A stretch of DNA of 64,000 bases from Scytonema sp. UIC 10036 (GTDB lineage: Bacteria; Cyanobacteriota; Cyanobacteriia; Cyanobacteriales; Nostocaceae), in assembly GCF_009725235.1 (NCBI RefSeq), contig NZ_WJFC01000048.1, forward strand, positions 8,980-72,979, given 5' to 3'. The notes under the pieces are model-generated. The model had not been told where the DNA came from and ran no database searches. It saw nothing but the letters and a program-made list of their open reading frames with translations. The stretch's first letter is position 1. Each line of letters opens with the position of its first letter. The translations under genes and the position numbers were made by a program. Of this stretch, positions 34,688-45,500 are shown in pieces.

Positions 34688-37051
34688 ATGGAAAACCCCT
34701 CAAGTATTGAACAAATCTGGCAGTCTCCCCCAGAACCGATCGCCCAAATTCTCAATGCCCCATCTCCACCAAGCATCCTGCTCTCTCCCAACCGTCAGTG
34801 GATGGTAGAGTTAGAAAAACCATCGTTACAGGCGATCGCTCATTTTGCAGAGCCAGAAATTCCATTGGCAGGATTGCTCTTAAATCCCAAAACTAACGCA
34901 CTCTCTCGTTTGTCATTCTACCAGAACTTAAAGATTAGGGCAGTCAGTGCAGGCGAGAGCGATCGCACGGTGCCCCTACCCGAAAGCGCTCAGATTGGCT
35001 ATGTTAAGTGGTCACCCAACAGTCAAAAATTAGCCTTTACCCTCACTCAAGACACGGGACTAGAACTGTGGGTTGTAGATGTCGATAGTCTCACCCCACA
35101 ACAACTGACTGAGCCAATACTGAATGCTGCCTATGGAGAACCATACCGTTGGCTGTCTGATGAAGCACTGATTTGCAAAATCATTCCAACCTATAGAGGA
35201 GAACCACCAGCCAAACCCAACGTTCCTTCAGGACCGATCGTTCAAGAAAACTTTAGCGGTAAAAGTCCCAGTCGCACCTACACAAATCTCTTGAAAAACC
35301 CTCATGATGAGGCGTTATTTGAATACTACTTAAGCGCAAACTTAGAAAAAGTCACTTTAGATGGTCACCGCACCTTACTAGTATCAGAAAGCCTGATTTA
35401 TGAGGCTGTACCCTCCCCAAATAGCAAATATCTTCTCCTGACTCAGCTGCATCGACCATTTTCTTATCAACTACCAGCCCCATTTTTTCCGAAAACCCTT
35501 CAGGTGATCGATGATACGGGCAAATTAATTTATGAAGTTGCAAATGTGCCACTGTTCGTGCGCCGTACAACAAAATTTGATGAAGTGCGGACAGGAAGAA
35601 GGGAAATATCTTGGCGGAATGATGCTGATGCAACATTGCATTGGGTAGAAGCTTTAGATAACGGCGATCCTACCAATGATGTTGCTAAACGAGATGCTTT
35701 ATATGAATTAGAAGCACCTTTTACAGGTACACCAAAGCAACTTTGGCAATCTGAATATCGCTTTCATCATATTCTTTGGGGTAAGGAAGATGTAGCTCTA
35801 GTGTGGGAAAGATGGTACGACACTCGTAAAGAGCGAATTTGGCGCATCTACCCACAAACACCCGACTCACCCCCAAAATTATTATTTAACCGCAGTTACG
35901 AAGACAAGTACAGCGATCCGGGGTCTCCGATGACAACCTTAGGGCATCAGAGATACCGAGTTTTACGCTTTGCCCCCCAAAGTAATACCATTTATCTGAG
36001 CGGTCGTGGGGCATCTCCTAACGGCGTTCATCCATTTTTGGATAGTTTTGATTTAGAAACTGGGGATACACAACGCCTGTGGCAATGCCAAGACCCTTAT
36101 TTTGAAGATATTTCCTACGTGCTAGATGATGAAGCAGAAACTTTGATTTCTCACCGCCAATCCAAAACTGAGCCACCCAATTATTTTTTGTTTCATCGGA
36201 CTGACAACAAAATTTCTCACGCGCTTACTTATTATCAAGATCCCGCTCCTCAGTTAGCAGGATTGCAAAGTGAGTTAGTCAAATATCAACGTGCAGATGG
36301 CGTGCAACTCTCAGCAAAACTCTACTTACCACCTGGTTATGATGCCACTCGTGATGGAACTTTGCCAATTTTATTTTGGGTGTATCCACAAGAATTTAAA
36401 GATAAGGAATTTGCAGGGCAAATTAATAGTTCTGAAAATACCTTCAGCCGTCCGAGTTATGCATCTGTTTTATTTTTGCTAACTCAAGGTTATGCAGTTC
36501 TTTCCGGTCCTACAATGCCAATTATTGGTGAAGATAACATAGAACCAAATGATTCTTATGTGGAACAATTGATTGCAGGGGCAAAAGCCGCCGTTGATTA
36601 CGTAGTTGAGCGCGGTGTTGCCGATCCACATCGTATTGGTATTAGCGGGCATTCCTATGGCGCATTTACTACGGTGAATTTATTAGCGCATACAGATTTA
36701 TTCTGTATGGGAATCGCTAGGAGTGGCGCATATAATCGTACTTTGACTCCTTTTGGTTTCCAACAAGAGCAGCGCCATTTTTGGGAAGCGACAGAGACTT
36801 ATATTAATATGTCTCCCTTTACTCATGCGGCTAAAATCACAGCCCCACTTTTACTGATTCATGGAGAAAAAGATAGCAATCCCGGTACATATCCTCTCCA
36901 AACTGAAAGATTGTATGAAGCATTGAAAGGTTTGGGCGCAACTGTTCGCAGTGTCATATTACCATTAGAAGACCACGGCTATTACTCTCGTGAAGCAGTT
37001 GGTCATGTACTTTGGGAAATGGTGAACTGGTGTGACAAATATCTGAAATGA
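34688..37051 (+). CDS. S9-family prolyl oligopeptidase-type peptidase
   Basis: A 787-residue peptidase: an N-terminal beta-propeller-like region (about 1-500) with YVKWSPNSQKLAFT and WLSDEALI repeats, then an alpha/beta-hydrolase domain. The catalytic triad is Ser656 (SGHSYGAF), Asp729 (HGEKDSNPG) and His763 (EDHGYYSRE). No signal peptide is clear. The likely role is turnover of short peptides in the cytoplasm or thylakoid space. The stop overlaps the ATG of the nucleoside phosphorylase gene by four bases (ATGA), implying translational coupling. Confidence 0.92.
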   Translation: MENPSSIEQIWQSPPEPIAQILNAPSPPSILLSPNRQWMVELEKPSLQAIAHFAEPEIPLAGLLLNPKTNALSRLSFYQNLKIRAVSAGESDRTVPLPESAQIGYVKWSPNSQKLAFTLTQDTGLELWVVDVDSLTPQQLTEPILNAAYGEPYRWLSDEALICKIIPTYRGEPPAKPNVPSGPIVQENFSGKSPSRTYTNLLKNPHDEALFEYYLSANLEKVTLDGHRTLLVSESLIYEAVPSPNSKYLLLTQLHRPFSYQLPAPFFPKTLQVIDDTGKLIYEVANVPLFVRRTTKFDEVRTGRREISWRNDADATLHWVEALDNGDPTNDVAKRDALYELEAPFTGTPKQLWQSEYRFHHILWGKEDVALVWERWYDTRKERIWRIYPQTPDSPPKLLFNRSYEDKYSDPGSPMTTLGHQRYRVLRFAPQSNTIYLSGRGASPNGVHPFLDSFDLETGDTQRLWQCQDPYFEDISYVLDDEAETLISHRQSKTEPPNYFLFHRTDNKISHALTYYQDPAPQLAGLQSELVKYQRADGVQLSAKLYLPPGYDATRDGTLPILFWVYPQEFKDKEFAGQINSSENTFSRPSYASVLFLLTQGYAVLSGPTMPIIGEDNIEPNDSYVEQLIAGAKAAVDYVVERGVADPHRIGISGHSYGAFTTVNLLAHTDLFCMGIARSGAYNRTLTPFGFQQEQRHFWEATETYINMSPFTHAAKITAPLLLIHGEKDSNPGTYPLQTERLYEALKGLGATVRSVILPLEDHGYYSREAVGHVLWEMVNWCDKYLK

Positions 37052-37830
37052 CGAACGCCACCTTATATCATATTGGGTTTGGACGAAATGACCTTGGGGA
37101 GACTCCACCAAGCATCGCTCTTTTGTCTGGCGATCCGGAACGGGCGAAGTTAATTGCCCATTCCTACCTGCATTCAGTGCGTCTTTTGTCGGAAAATCGC
37201 GGGCTGGATAGCTATGTGGGGATTTTACCCAACGGGCGATCGCTGTTGTGTGCAACCAGTGGTATGGGTGCATCATCTACAAGTATTGTTGTTCATGAGT
37301 TGGTACAAGTTGGTATTCGGCTCATTATACGTGTTGGCAGTTGTGGTTCCATACAAGAACACGTGGCAGTTGGTAGCACGGTGATTACTAGTGCTGCTTT
37401 ATGCCGTCAAGGTGCAGCTAATGACATTGCACCTATAGAATATCCTGCCGCCGCAGATCCATTTGTGACAGTAGCCTTGGCTCATGCAGCAAACACTCTT
37501 AATGTCAAGTATCATGTTGGGATTACGGCATCGGTTGATACTTTTTATGAGGGACAAGAGCGATCGCAGTCAGTTCAAAGACCTCTGTTGCGTTCTTTAC
37601 GTGAAATCACGGAAGAATATCGCTCTTTAAATATACTGAATTATGAAATGGAGAGTGGCACTTTGTTCAAGATGGCAGGTGTTTACGGTTTTCGAGCAGG
37701 TTGCGTGTGCGGTGTTGTTGCCCAACGCACGGTGAAGGAAGACATTGTGTTAGCAGAAAAAGATACTGCCATTGACAATGCCATTCGGATCGCTATCAAA
37801 GCAGCAGAACAATGGGAAGAACCGTATTGA
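37048..37830 (+). CDS. Uridine phosphorylase/PNP-type nucleoside phosphorylase
   Basis: A 260-residue phosphorylase of the PNP/UDP superfamily. Motifs are LLSGDPERAKLIA at the phosphate site, ATSGMGASSTSIVVHEL, LIIRVGSCGSI, and the substrate-binding NYEMESGTLFKMA. It splits nucleosides with phosphate into base and ribose-1-phosphate. The pattern is closest to uridine phosphorylases. The ATG overlaps the S9 peptidase stop. The end is followed by an STRR. Confidence 0.92.
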   Translation: MTNATLYHIGFGRNDLGETPPSIALLSGDPERAKLIAHSYLHSVRLLSENRGLDSYVGILPNGRSLLCATSGMGASSTSIVVHELVQVGIRLIIRVGSCGSIQEHVAVGSTVITSAALCRQGAANDIAPIEYPAAADPFVTVALAHAANTLNVKYHVGITASVDTFYEGQERSQSVQRPLLRSLREITEEYRSLNILNYEMESGTLFKMAGVYGFRAGCVCGVVAQRTVKEDIVLAEKDTAIDNAIRIAIKAAEQWEEPY

Positions 37831-37897
37831 TTGGTCATTTGTCATTGGTCATTGGTCATTTGTCATTGGTCATTTGTCATTGGTCACTGATTGTTTT
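37831..37897. repeat. STRR of the TTGGTCA/TTTGTCA type
   Basis: About nine heptamers TGGTCAT/TTGTCAT lie between convergent genes. On the minus strand they encode the last residues of the MBL-fold protein (SVTNDK) and give it its stop codon. Confidence 0.88.
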
Positions 37898-38652
37898 AAC
37901 GGGACTTCAAAGCGAGCGCCAGGGGTTGGTTCAATCACCTGTACTGAAAGATGATTTTGTGCAAGCAAGGAACGAAATTCCGCAATACTACCAGTAGTTT
38001 GAAGTAAAGAATTTAGCAATCCTTCAAAAACCACATCGCCACCTGCTGCTGTATGAATCATCACTTGCGGTTGTAACCATTGAGCAACTTCTAAAGCGTA
38101 TTTTCTGCCCCTAATAATAGAGCCAACTAACGGCAAACCCAAGTCATACTGTGGTGTAATAACAACGTCTATGGGAGCAGCTTCCTTGAGTGAGGGAGAA
38201 TGATACCCATGAGGTTCGTAGTATAAAGTGAAGCCAGTTTCCAACTCTTTCAGAATGTAACCGTTCTCGACCAAAGTCGGACCGATTGAAGAACCGGGAG
38301 TTGCTGTAATTGCGACACTCCGCTCCAAATTAAATGTCTCCCCATGAGCTAGTGGGGTGATTTGTGTGTAATTTAACTGCGTTACGACATTGGCTGCATT
38401 GGGAGACGCCACAACAGGAATGTTGCGATCGAGTTGCTTGAGTGTTGGTGTATGAGCGTGGTCTTCCAAACCTTGAGACAGCACAATCAAGTCAATATTT
38501 TCTGGTATGGCGCGTTCTTGAGTCCGAAAACCTTTGAACAACCAATCCAAATTGCCAAAGATTAACGAACCAACTAACCAGGGATCGATGAGTATTCGTT
38601 TCCCGCCCATCTCAACTAACCATGAATTGTTATCTAACCAAGTTAAGTACAT
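37870..38652 (-). CDS. MBL-fold metallo-hydrolase-like protein
   Basis: A 260-residue protein with the beta-lactamase fold seen in UlaG-like hydrolases: WLDNNSWLVEMGGKRILIDPWLVG, then IVLSQGLEDHAHTPTLKQL in place of HxHxDH, and a central VITPQYD. The first His of the canonical motif is replaced by Gln (SQGLEDHAH), so the metal centre is altered. Related cyanobacterial proteins with this change are likely, but activity is uncertain. The C-terminus runs into the STRR. Confidence 0.8.
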   Translation of the reverse strand: MYLTWLDNNSWLVEMGGKRILIDPWLVGSLIFGNLDWLFKGFRTQERAIPENIDLIVLSQGLEDHAHTPTLKQLDRNIPVVASPNAANVVTQLNYTQITPLAHGETFNLERSVAITATPGSSIGPTLVENGYILKELETGFTLYYEPHGYHSPSLKEAAPIDVVITPQYDLGLPLVGSIIRGRKYALEVAQWLQPQVMIHTAAGGDVVFEGLLNSLLQTTGSIAEFRSLLAQNHLSVQVIEPTPGARFEVPLKQSVTNDK

Positions 38653-38717
38653 AAAATTTTGTAAAGATCACACCTAATTCTCATTATCCGGCAGATGAAA
38701 GACTCGCGAGTTGACAC

Positions 38718-38740
38718 TCACCGCCCTAAAGGGTCGGTGA
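38718..38740 (-). ncRNA. Stem-loop at IS605 right end (candidate guide-RNA scaffold)
   Basis: On the minus strand, TCACCGACCCT pairs with AGGGCGGTGA over 10 bp with a one-base bulge. It starts 3 bases after the tnpB stop. In IS200/IS605 elements such a hairpin forms the right end recognised by TnpA and the 3' scaffold of the omega-RNA. The RNA would continue into the flanking DNA as guide. Confidence 0.5.
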
Positions 38741-38743
38741 TTC

Positions 38744-40192
38744 TTAAGACATTGCTGCCTTAATATCCCTATCGCTAGGGTTCCCAGGCTCAACACGTTT
38801 GCTCATAGAGCGTGCTGATGTCTCCTTGCGTTGTTTCGGGCGTTTAACTGTTCCTTCACTAGACTTGCTAGTGCTGGCAGATGGTTTCGCGAAGTCCTCA
38901 CGTACCAAACTCAAAGTTCTATCTCGGATGGTTTTTGCAGCTCCTAAATCGGCATGATCCATGTGACCACACCGAACACAAATGAACTTTTCACCCTCCC
39001 TATTCGCTGCATCAATATGTTTGCAGTTTCTACATTCTTGTGATGAATGTTTTGGATTAACTTTAATTACAACCTTTCCTTGCTTTGCAGCGAGATACTC
39101 AATTTTTGAAGTTAACTCTGACCAACTAGCATCCGAGATAGATCTGTTTAAACCTTTTTTCCGGCTTTGTCCGTTCTTTAAAAACCTTCCTGTTTTCTCA
39201 TCTACTTTGACCTTACAGCGTCGTAGCATCCCAGCAACGTTCAAGTTTTCCAAACCAATAGCGTCTACATTACGAGAGACTATTTTGTTGGCAACATACC
39301 ATTGATATGCTAGACGTTTATCGCTAATTCTTTTATGTAATCTCCCAACTTTTTTAGCTACTTTTTTCCGGTTTTTACTACCTTTAACTTTGCGGCTAAC
39401 TCGTCGCTGCCTGACTTTTAATAGATGCTTTGTCTTTTTATTAGTTGCAAACTTAGGATTATCAATTTGATGCCCATCTGATAGATGAACAAGCTTGGTA
39501 ATCCCTAAATCGCAACCAATGACCTTTTCGACTTCTGTTAAAGGTTTTGAAATATAGTCAGGTACAGATTTATCTTCTATTCGGACAGAAATATACCAAC
39601 CATCTTGACGCTTACGGACAGTTACAGCCTTGATAGTAAAACCATCAGGTATTAAGCGAGAGTTGTGGAATCTCATCCAACCTATTTTAGGTAGGTAGAT
39701 TTTATTTCCCTGTACTTTTATTCCTACTGTATAGGTAAAAGACGTGAAGTTACTCCGGTTCTTAAATTGTGGAAATCCTCTTCCCTCAAAGAAGTTTTTG
39801 TACGCTACATCAAGACGTTTAACATTTTGTTGCAACACAGTAGAGTCAATATCAGCATACCAAGGTCTAGCTTGCTTCAGCATTGGTAGACTGGTTATCT
39901 GAATATCTCCTGCACTTCTTCTAGGATTTTTTAAATTTCCCTCTTTATCTAGCTTTCCATCTTTCCAAGGTTCTCCTGTAGCTCCATTCTTGCTAACAAA
40001 ACAACTTATGGGACAAGCCTCAGCCTTAGTTCTTATATCGCAATAGTCGCCTTGAATGAATTGCTGATTGTATTGCGTAATTCTATCATTCAAGCACCAG
40101 TTGTAATGACTCCTGAGCATATCAACCCAGTTATCCATTTTCTCAGATTGAGAGACGTTAGGACGTAGCTTGTACACATAGTTTGTTAGCAA
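38744..40192 (-). CDS. tnpB: IS605-type TnpB RNA-guided nuclease
   Basis: A canonical TnpB of 482 residues from the chosen start. RuvC I is IGCDLGITKLVHLSDG, RuvC II is AIGLENLNVAGM, the zinc ribbon is CRNC...CVRC, and RuvC III is DHADLGAAKTI. I chose the TTG at 40192 (LLTNYVYKLRPN) because an AAGGAGG ribosome site precedes it by eight bases. The longer frame to 40312 would overlap tnpA. The C-terminal 60 residues are a basic, low-complexity tail. All catalytic residues are present, so it should be an active omega-RNA-guided nuclease. Confidence 0.92.
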   Translation of the reverse strand: MLTNYVYKLRPNVSQSEKMDNWVDMLRSHYNWCLNDRITQYNQQFIQGDYCDIRTKAEACPISCFVSKNGATGEPWKDGKLDKEGNLKNPRRSAGDIQITSLPMLKQARPWYADIDSTVLQQNVKRLDVAYKNFFEGRGFPQFKNRSNFTSFTYTVGIKVQGNKIYLPKIGWMRFHNSRLIPDGFTIKAVTVRKRQDGWYISVRIEDKSVPDYISKPLTEVEKVIGCDLGITKLVHLSDGHQIDNPKFATNKKTKHLLKVRQRRVSRKVKGSKNRKKVAKKVGRLHKRISDKRLAYQWYVANKIVSRNVDAIGLENLNVAGMLRRCKVKVDEKTGRFLKNGQSRKKGLNRSISDASWSELTSKIEYLAAKQGKVVIKVNPKHSSQECRNCKHIDAANREGEKFICVRCGHMDHADLGAAKTIRDRTLSLVREDFAKPSASTSKSSEGTVKRPKQRKETSARSMSKRVEPGNPSDRDIKAAMS

Positions 40193-40261
40193 GTTGCTCA
40201 CCTCCTTGTTTGTTGATATATTATTTATATCTACAATAATATATCGTAAGTTCCAGGAATT

Positions 40262-40663
40262 ATGCAACAGTATCGAAGAAAAAATCATTCCGTCTCCCTG
40301 GTAAACTATCATTTGGTCTGGATACCAAAAAGACGGAAGAAGATTTTGATTGGAGATGTCGAAAACCGACTGAGAACAATTGTTTGGGAAGTCTGTGAAG
40401 AAAAAAAGTGGAAAATTATAGCACTAGAAATTATGCCAGACCATGTTCACTTATTTGTTAACGTTCCACCTGAAATAGCTCCACATCAAGTGGCTAACGC
40501 GATTAAAGGAAGAAGCTCTAGATTACTTAGGCAAGAATTTCCACATTTGCTGAAACTGCCTAGTTTGTGGACAAGTTCGTATTTTGTCTCTACTGCTGGC
40601 AATGTAAGTAGCGACACAGTTCGTAGGTATATTGAAGAGCAAAGACACCACGATACAACATGA
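40262..40663 (+). CDS. tnpA: IS200/IS605 Y1 transposase TnpA
   Basis: A 133-residue HUH-type single-strand transposase. The HUH motif is MPDHVHLFV and the catalytic tyrosine is in VRRYIEEQ near the C-terminus. It starts with MQQYRRKNHSVSLVNYHLVW, typical of the family. It cuts and joins single-stranded DNA at the element's end hairpins. It diverges from tnpB, with a 69-base gap between the chosen starts. Confidence 0.95.
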   Translation: MQQYRRKNHSVSLVNYHLVWIPKRRKKILIGDVENRLRTIVWEVCEEKKWKIIALEIMPDHVHLFVNVPPEIAPHQVANAIKGRSSRLLRQEFPHLLKLPSLWTSSYFVSTAGNVSSDTVRRYIEEQRHHDTT

Positions 40664-40717
40664 TGTCGCTGTCCCTAAAGTGCCACCCGGTGCCTACATC
40701 CACTGTCTAAAGCACAT

Positions 40718-40752
40718 ATGAAGCACTACGTCACACTTCGTGCTTCATATTC
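40718..40752. terminator. Hairpin at the 3' end of the allophanate hydrolase C-domain gene
   Basis: TATGAAGCAC and GTGCTTCATA form a 10-bp stem with an ACG/CGT extension inside. It overlaps the last codons of the minus-strand gene and lies at the left edge of the IS605 element. It is a likely terminator for the guanidine operon, since it is the last structure on that strand before the IS. Confidence 0.5.
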
Positions 40753-41168
40753 AGTGGTTTTGGCTCGCTCGATTTTTTATAATTGCGCCAACCACCGTAT
40801 TGAGAAATATCTTGTGCATCGGAGATCGCATAAGGTTCACATAAAAAACCTTTAACTAATGTGCCGTCTTCCAGTTCTAAGGTGCCAATGACTAGGGGTG
40901 GTGGGACTGCGGCTACAAAGGTACCAAAGCCTTCTGCGCTCAAATTCCAAACCTCTACCTCAATGCTGAGGCCACCATCTAGAACTTTCACTAATCCGGG
41001 TTTTTGGGGTTGTGTATTGGCAAGGGCATATAAGCGATATGTGGCAGCGGTTTTGCAGGTTTTTAGCTTTGTTGCTAGGCGCTCTTGTAGCTGATAATTC
41101 AAAGGCTGTCCGGTGAGATGAGCGCCGACGACAGCAAGAGCAATTTTATTGGTGGATACAGTTGTCAT
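40731..41168 (-). CDS. Allophanate hydrolase C-terminal domain, separate gene
   Basis: A 145-residue protein matching the C-terminal domain of AtzF-type allophanate hydrolases: IALAVVGAHLTGQPLNYQL at the start, AATYRLYALANTQPQKPGLV, and LELEDGTLVKGFLCEPYAISDAQDISQYGGWRNY at the end. In fused enzymes this domain handles the second step, decarboxylation of N-carboxycarbamate. Here it has its own GAGG ribosome site 34 bases after the amidase stop. It is the last gene of the guanidine operon. Confidence 0.9.
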   Translation of the reverse strand: MTTVSTNKIALAVVGAHLTGQPLNYQLQERLATKLKTCKTAATYRLYALANTQPQKPGLVKVLDGGLSIEVEVWNLSAEGFGTFVAAVPPPLVIGTLELEDGTLVKGFLCEPYAISDAQDISQYGGWRNYKKSSEPKPLNMKHEV

Positions 41169-41202
41169 TTACAACCTCACGGAAGTTATTTTGCCATAAG
41201 TG

Positions 41203-42546
41203 CTACCGGGCATGATGATAGCGATCGCCTAATTCACACAGGGCTACGTCTTGAAACGCTTGCCCTATTAAGGTAATACCAAAGGGCAAACCATTGTCGC
41301 GAAAGCCTGCAGGAAGTGCTATTGCACACAAATCCATTAAGTTTACGAAATTGGTATAGTAGCCTAAGTTGGTATTAAGATTGATGGGGTCAGCTTCTAC
41401 TTGTGCTTTGGTGTAAATAGTACCCGTTGTTGGTAATGCCAAAATATCTATTTTTTCCCACTGTTTAGCAGTTTCCTGCTTTAATGCTTCTAGGGCATAA
41501 AAACCTTTAAAAGTATCGACTGCTGTATAGCGCGAACCGTTACTAATGATTTGGCGCACAACAGGATGAATGGCATCACCTTGGGAGTCAAAGAACGGTT
41601 GGATGGCAGCAAGCCGTTCTGCTACCCAAGGACCAGAGTATAGTAAGTCCGCTGCTTGGCAAAAGGGCTGAAAGTCTATTTCAACGCGTTTGGCACCCAT
41701 TGCTTCTAATCGCTGTATTGCCTGCTCATACAATTCTGCTGCAGCTGTATCACCAAAGAACTTTAATTGATTTGGTTTGGGTACACCAAAGCAAAACGAT
41801 GATGGAATTGCTTTGGTTGTTTGTGGAACGTTTCGAGAATAACTATCGCTATCATCATAACCTTTGGCAACTTGCCATACTCGTAGAGAATCTTGACAAT
41901 TCAAGGTGAATATAGAAACGCAATCGAGCATTCGACAGGCAGGCACTACCCCGGATGTACTTAAAATACCACGGGTAGGTTTTAGCCCAATAATGTTATT
42001 AAACGCTGCTGGAACTCGCCCAGAACCTGCTGTATCTGTGCCTAGAGAAAAGCTAACTAGTCCTGCTGCTACTGCTACAGCAGAACCAGAACTAGAGCCA
42101 CCGGAAATGTAATCGTTATTAAAAACACTGCTACAAGCACCATAAGGCGATCGCATCCCGACCAACCCCGTTGCAAATTGGTCAAGATTGGTTTTGCCAA
42201 TTAAAATTGCTCCAGCTTTGAGTAATGATTCAACGACTGTTGCCGTTTTTGAAGGGGTGTAGCTGTAAGCAGGACAGGCTGCTGTGGTGGTCATGGAAGC
42301 TACATCTATATTATCTTTGACAGCAAAGGGAATGCCGTAAAGGGGCAGGTTATCCGGACTGTTTGCAGCAAGCGTTTGTGCTGCTGCTTGCGCTTTGGCT
42401 TCTTCTACTAAAGAAATCCAAACGCGATCGTTACCACGTGCGGCAATTCTACGGTAAACGTCCTGAATAACATCTGCTGGTTTTAATTTCTTTGTTCGAT
42501 AAGCTATAAGTAGTGATTCAATGTCCAATGTGATGGAACCTATCAT
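41203..42546 (-). CDS. atzF: Allophanate hydrolase, amidase domain
   Basis: A 447-residue amidase-signature enzyme that splits allophanate to N-carboxycarbamate and ammonia. Residues include Lys77 (FAVKDNIDV), the SGGSSSGSA block and nucleophile Ser175 ([10 protein letters not shown]). It resembles the N-terminal domain of AtzF but lacks the C-terminal domain, which is the next gene. Its ATG overlaps the stop of the carboxylase gene by four bases, so it is translationally coupled. It is the last catalytic step of guanidine or urea breakdown by this route. Confidence 0.92.
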   Translation of the reverse strand: MIGSITLDIESLLIAYRTKKLKPADVIQDVYRRIAARGNDRVWISLVEEAKAQAAAQTLAANSPDNLPLYGIPFAVKDNIDVASMTTTAACPAYSYTPSKTATVVESLLKAGAILIGKTNLDQFATGLVGMRSPYGACSSVFNNDYISGGSSSGSAVAVAAGLVSFSLGTDTAGSGRVPAAFNNIIGLKPTRGILSTSGVVPACRMLDCVSIFTLNCQDSLRVWQVAKGYDDSDSYSRNVPQTTKAIPSSFCFGVPKPNQLKFFGDTAAAELYEQAIQRLEAMGAKRVEIDFQPFCQAADLLYSGPWVAERLAAIQPFFDSQGDAIHPVVRQIISNGSRYTAVDTFKGFYALEALKQETAKQWEKIDILALPTTGTIYTKAQVEADPINLNTNLGYYTNFVNLMDLCAIALPAGFRDNGLPFGITLIGQAFQDVALCELGDRYHHAR

Positions 42547-45500
42547 GACGCTCTTCCTCTGATAATTGCCAGAATTTGTCCGGCAGTGACGAGTTGCCCT
42601 GGTTTGCAGAGTACTTCTACTACTGTTCCTGGCTCATCTGGTAGCAATGTCATTTCCTGTTTCATCGCTTCTAATACGATCGCACCCGTATCTTCAGTGA
42701 TGCGATCGCCCGGTTGAACTAAAACCTGCCAAACATTTGCTGTTGTTGGAGCGCTCAGTGCATAACAGTCATCGGGAATGGTTGTTGCAGGTGCCAATGG
42801 AGGTTCGCTGTCGGTGAGGGTACTATTATCTTGGGTTGTAGCTGTCCAGCGATCGCGCTCCTCACGAAAAGCTATTTGCTGGCGAGTTTTAAAAGTCCCT
42901 GCTTCGGGTGCAATCTCTTGTAAAAACTGCTGATAGTCGTGAAACTTAAAGGTAGTTTCTTCAATTTCTAGCTTGAACTTGCCTTCAATAAAATCTTCGC
43001 GATGCTGCATTAGCTCCGCGTGCGAAACAGGATAAAATCGAATCTGGTCAAAAAATCGCAACAGCCAGGGTTTGCCATCTTTGAAGTCTGCCGTTTGTTT
43101 GTAACGGTTCCACATTTGCACAGTGCGTCCGACAAACTGATAACCACCCGGTCCTTCCATGCCATAAACACACAGGTAGGCACCCCCGATACCAACTGCG
43201 TTTTCCGGTGTCCAAGTGCGTGCGGGATTATATTTTGTGGTGACTAAGCGATGACGTGGATCGAGTGGAACTGCTACTGGTGCTCCAAGATAAACATCTC
43301 CTAAGCCCATGACTAGAAAACTTGCATTAAAGACAATATCTTTGACTTCTTCGATGCTACCCAACCCATTAATGCGACGAATAAATTCAATATTACTAGG
43401 ACACCAAGGAGCATCATTTCGCACCGACTGCATATATTTTTGAATCGCTAATTGCGTTGATTCATCATCCCAGGATAGTGGCAAATGTACTATGCGCGTC
43501 GGCACTTCTAGGTTGGAAATATCTGGTAGATGAGATTCGATACTTTGTAATTTATTAACTAAGTCTAATTGGGACAGGACGCGGCTATCGTAATGAATTT
43601 GTAGCGATCGCATTCCCGGTGTTAATTCTAAAATCCCATTAATAGGATTTTCGAGTAAATGAGTCATTAACTCATGCACTCGAAAACGCAATTTCAAATC
43701 CAGCACTAAATCACCGTATTCCATCAGCAAGTATTTATCACCTGCCTGACGGTAGGTAACGGCAATTTGATTATCCTTTGCTTGTATTTGTGTCAAAACT
43801 GGTTTTTCAACAGCATCATGAATTATCACTGAACGTGTTTCCCCAACTTGCAGCGTTCTGACTTGTTCATCTAACTGTAATTCTTGTTGTAATGCCTGGT
43901 TAAAAGTAAGACGACGAAATCTAATTGTGTTCCCCGGTTTGAGTTGCCCAATTTTCCACAACTCGGCTTGGACAATCGTGGCAGGACAGACAAAACCTCC
44001 CAAACTAGGACCGTCCAATCCTAGAATAATTGGCATATCTCCAGTAAAGTCTATTGTACCAACAGCATAGGCATTATCGTGTATATTAGAGGGATGCAAC
44101 CCCGCTTCACCTCCATCTTGACGTGCCCAGGTTGGTTTTGGTCCAATCAGCCGAATCCCCGTCCGTGCGGAGTTGTAATGCACTTCCCAATCAGTGTTAA
44201 AAAAAGTTTCAATATCTTGTTCTGTAAAAAAATCTGGTGCGCCGTGAGGACCGTATAAGACTCCAATTTCCCAATGATTTGAGTAGGTAGGTATCAATTC
44301 GGGGGAAATAGATTGTGATGCCGTATGAGTCGATGGAGGATATAATTTTAAGACATCGCCGACCTGTAACGCTCTGCCACCATGTCCACCAAACCCACCC
44401 AGAGTAAAAGTTGAGCGACTGCCCAAATATTCTGGTACGTCAAATCCTCCTTGCACTAATACATAGGTACGGAAACCATCGCCTTGAATATTTCCTAAAC
44501 GTAGCGTACTACCTGCTTTTACCGGAACTGGTACCCAATAAGGAATGCTTTGTTTATCTAAAGTGGCTTTCATCTTAGCACCCGTGAGGCAAATAACCGT
44601 ATCGCAATTGAAGCGCAAAGACGGTCCAGATAGGGTACACTCCAATCCTGCAGCCGATTCTGGATTGCCTAAAATTTGGTTCCCCAACCGAAACGCTAGA
44701 GAATCCATCGGACCGGAGGGCGGTACACCAACATCCCAATAACCCACCCGTCCGGGATAATCTTGAATGGTGGTCATTGTACCAGCGTTACTCACATCTA
44801 TTGTATTGGCATGGTACGTAAAACTATTGGTAAATTTTGTAGTAATATTACCTTGAGTAAAAGTTGGATGGGCAATAATTTGGCGCAGGTATTCCAGGTT
44901 GGTTTCAATGCCGTCGATGCGAGATTGAGCCAAAGCCGTTTGCAGGCGTGCGCTCGCGCTTTCTCTTGACTCAGAATGTGCGATCGCTTTAGCTAACAAC
45001 GGGTCATAAAACGGTGATACTTTTGTTCCAGTTGAAATCCAGGTATCGCAGCGAATGTCATTTGCAAACTGCACCTGAGTGAGTTCACCGGAACTAGGCT
45101 GGAAATTTTTATTTGGGTCTTCAGCGTATATACGAACTTGAATGGCATATCCTTGCGGTTGGTACTGGTATGATTCTAATGACAGGGGTTCTCCTGCTGC
45201 TTGTCGCACCATCCATTCGACCAAATCCACACCAGTAATGGCTTCTGTAACGCCATGCTCCACCTGTAAGCGCGTATTGACTTCCAAAAAGTAAAATTGC
45301 TCGGTATCTACATCGTATATAAACTCAACCGTACCTGCCGATTGATATTCGATCTCCTGACCGAGTTTAATTGCGGACTCATACAAGCGCTGCCTGAGTG
45401 CATCACTAATGTTCGGTGCTGGCGCTTCTTCAATCACTTTCTGATTGCGTCGTTGTGTCGAACAATCACGTTCACCAAGAGCAACGATATTTCCCCGACC

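Larger units (their letters stand above)
38712..40718. mobile_element. IS605-type element with divergent tnpA and tnpB
   Basis: A Y1 transposase (40262-40663, plus) and a TnpB (38744-40192, minus) are transcribed away from each other, as in classic IS605. The right end carries the 38718-38740 stem-loop. The left end should lie between 40664 and about 40718. No target duplication is expected. Both genes look intact. Confidence 0.75.
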
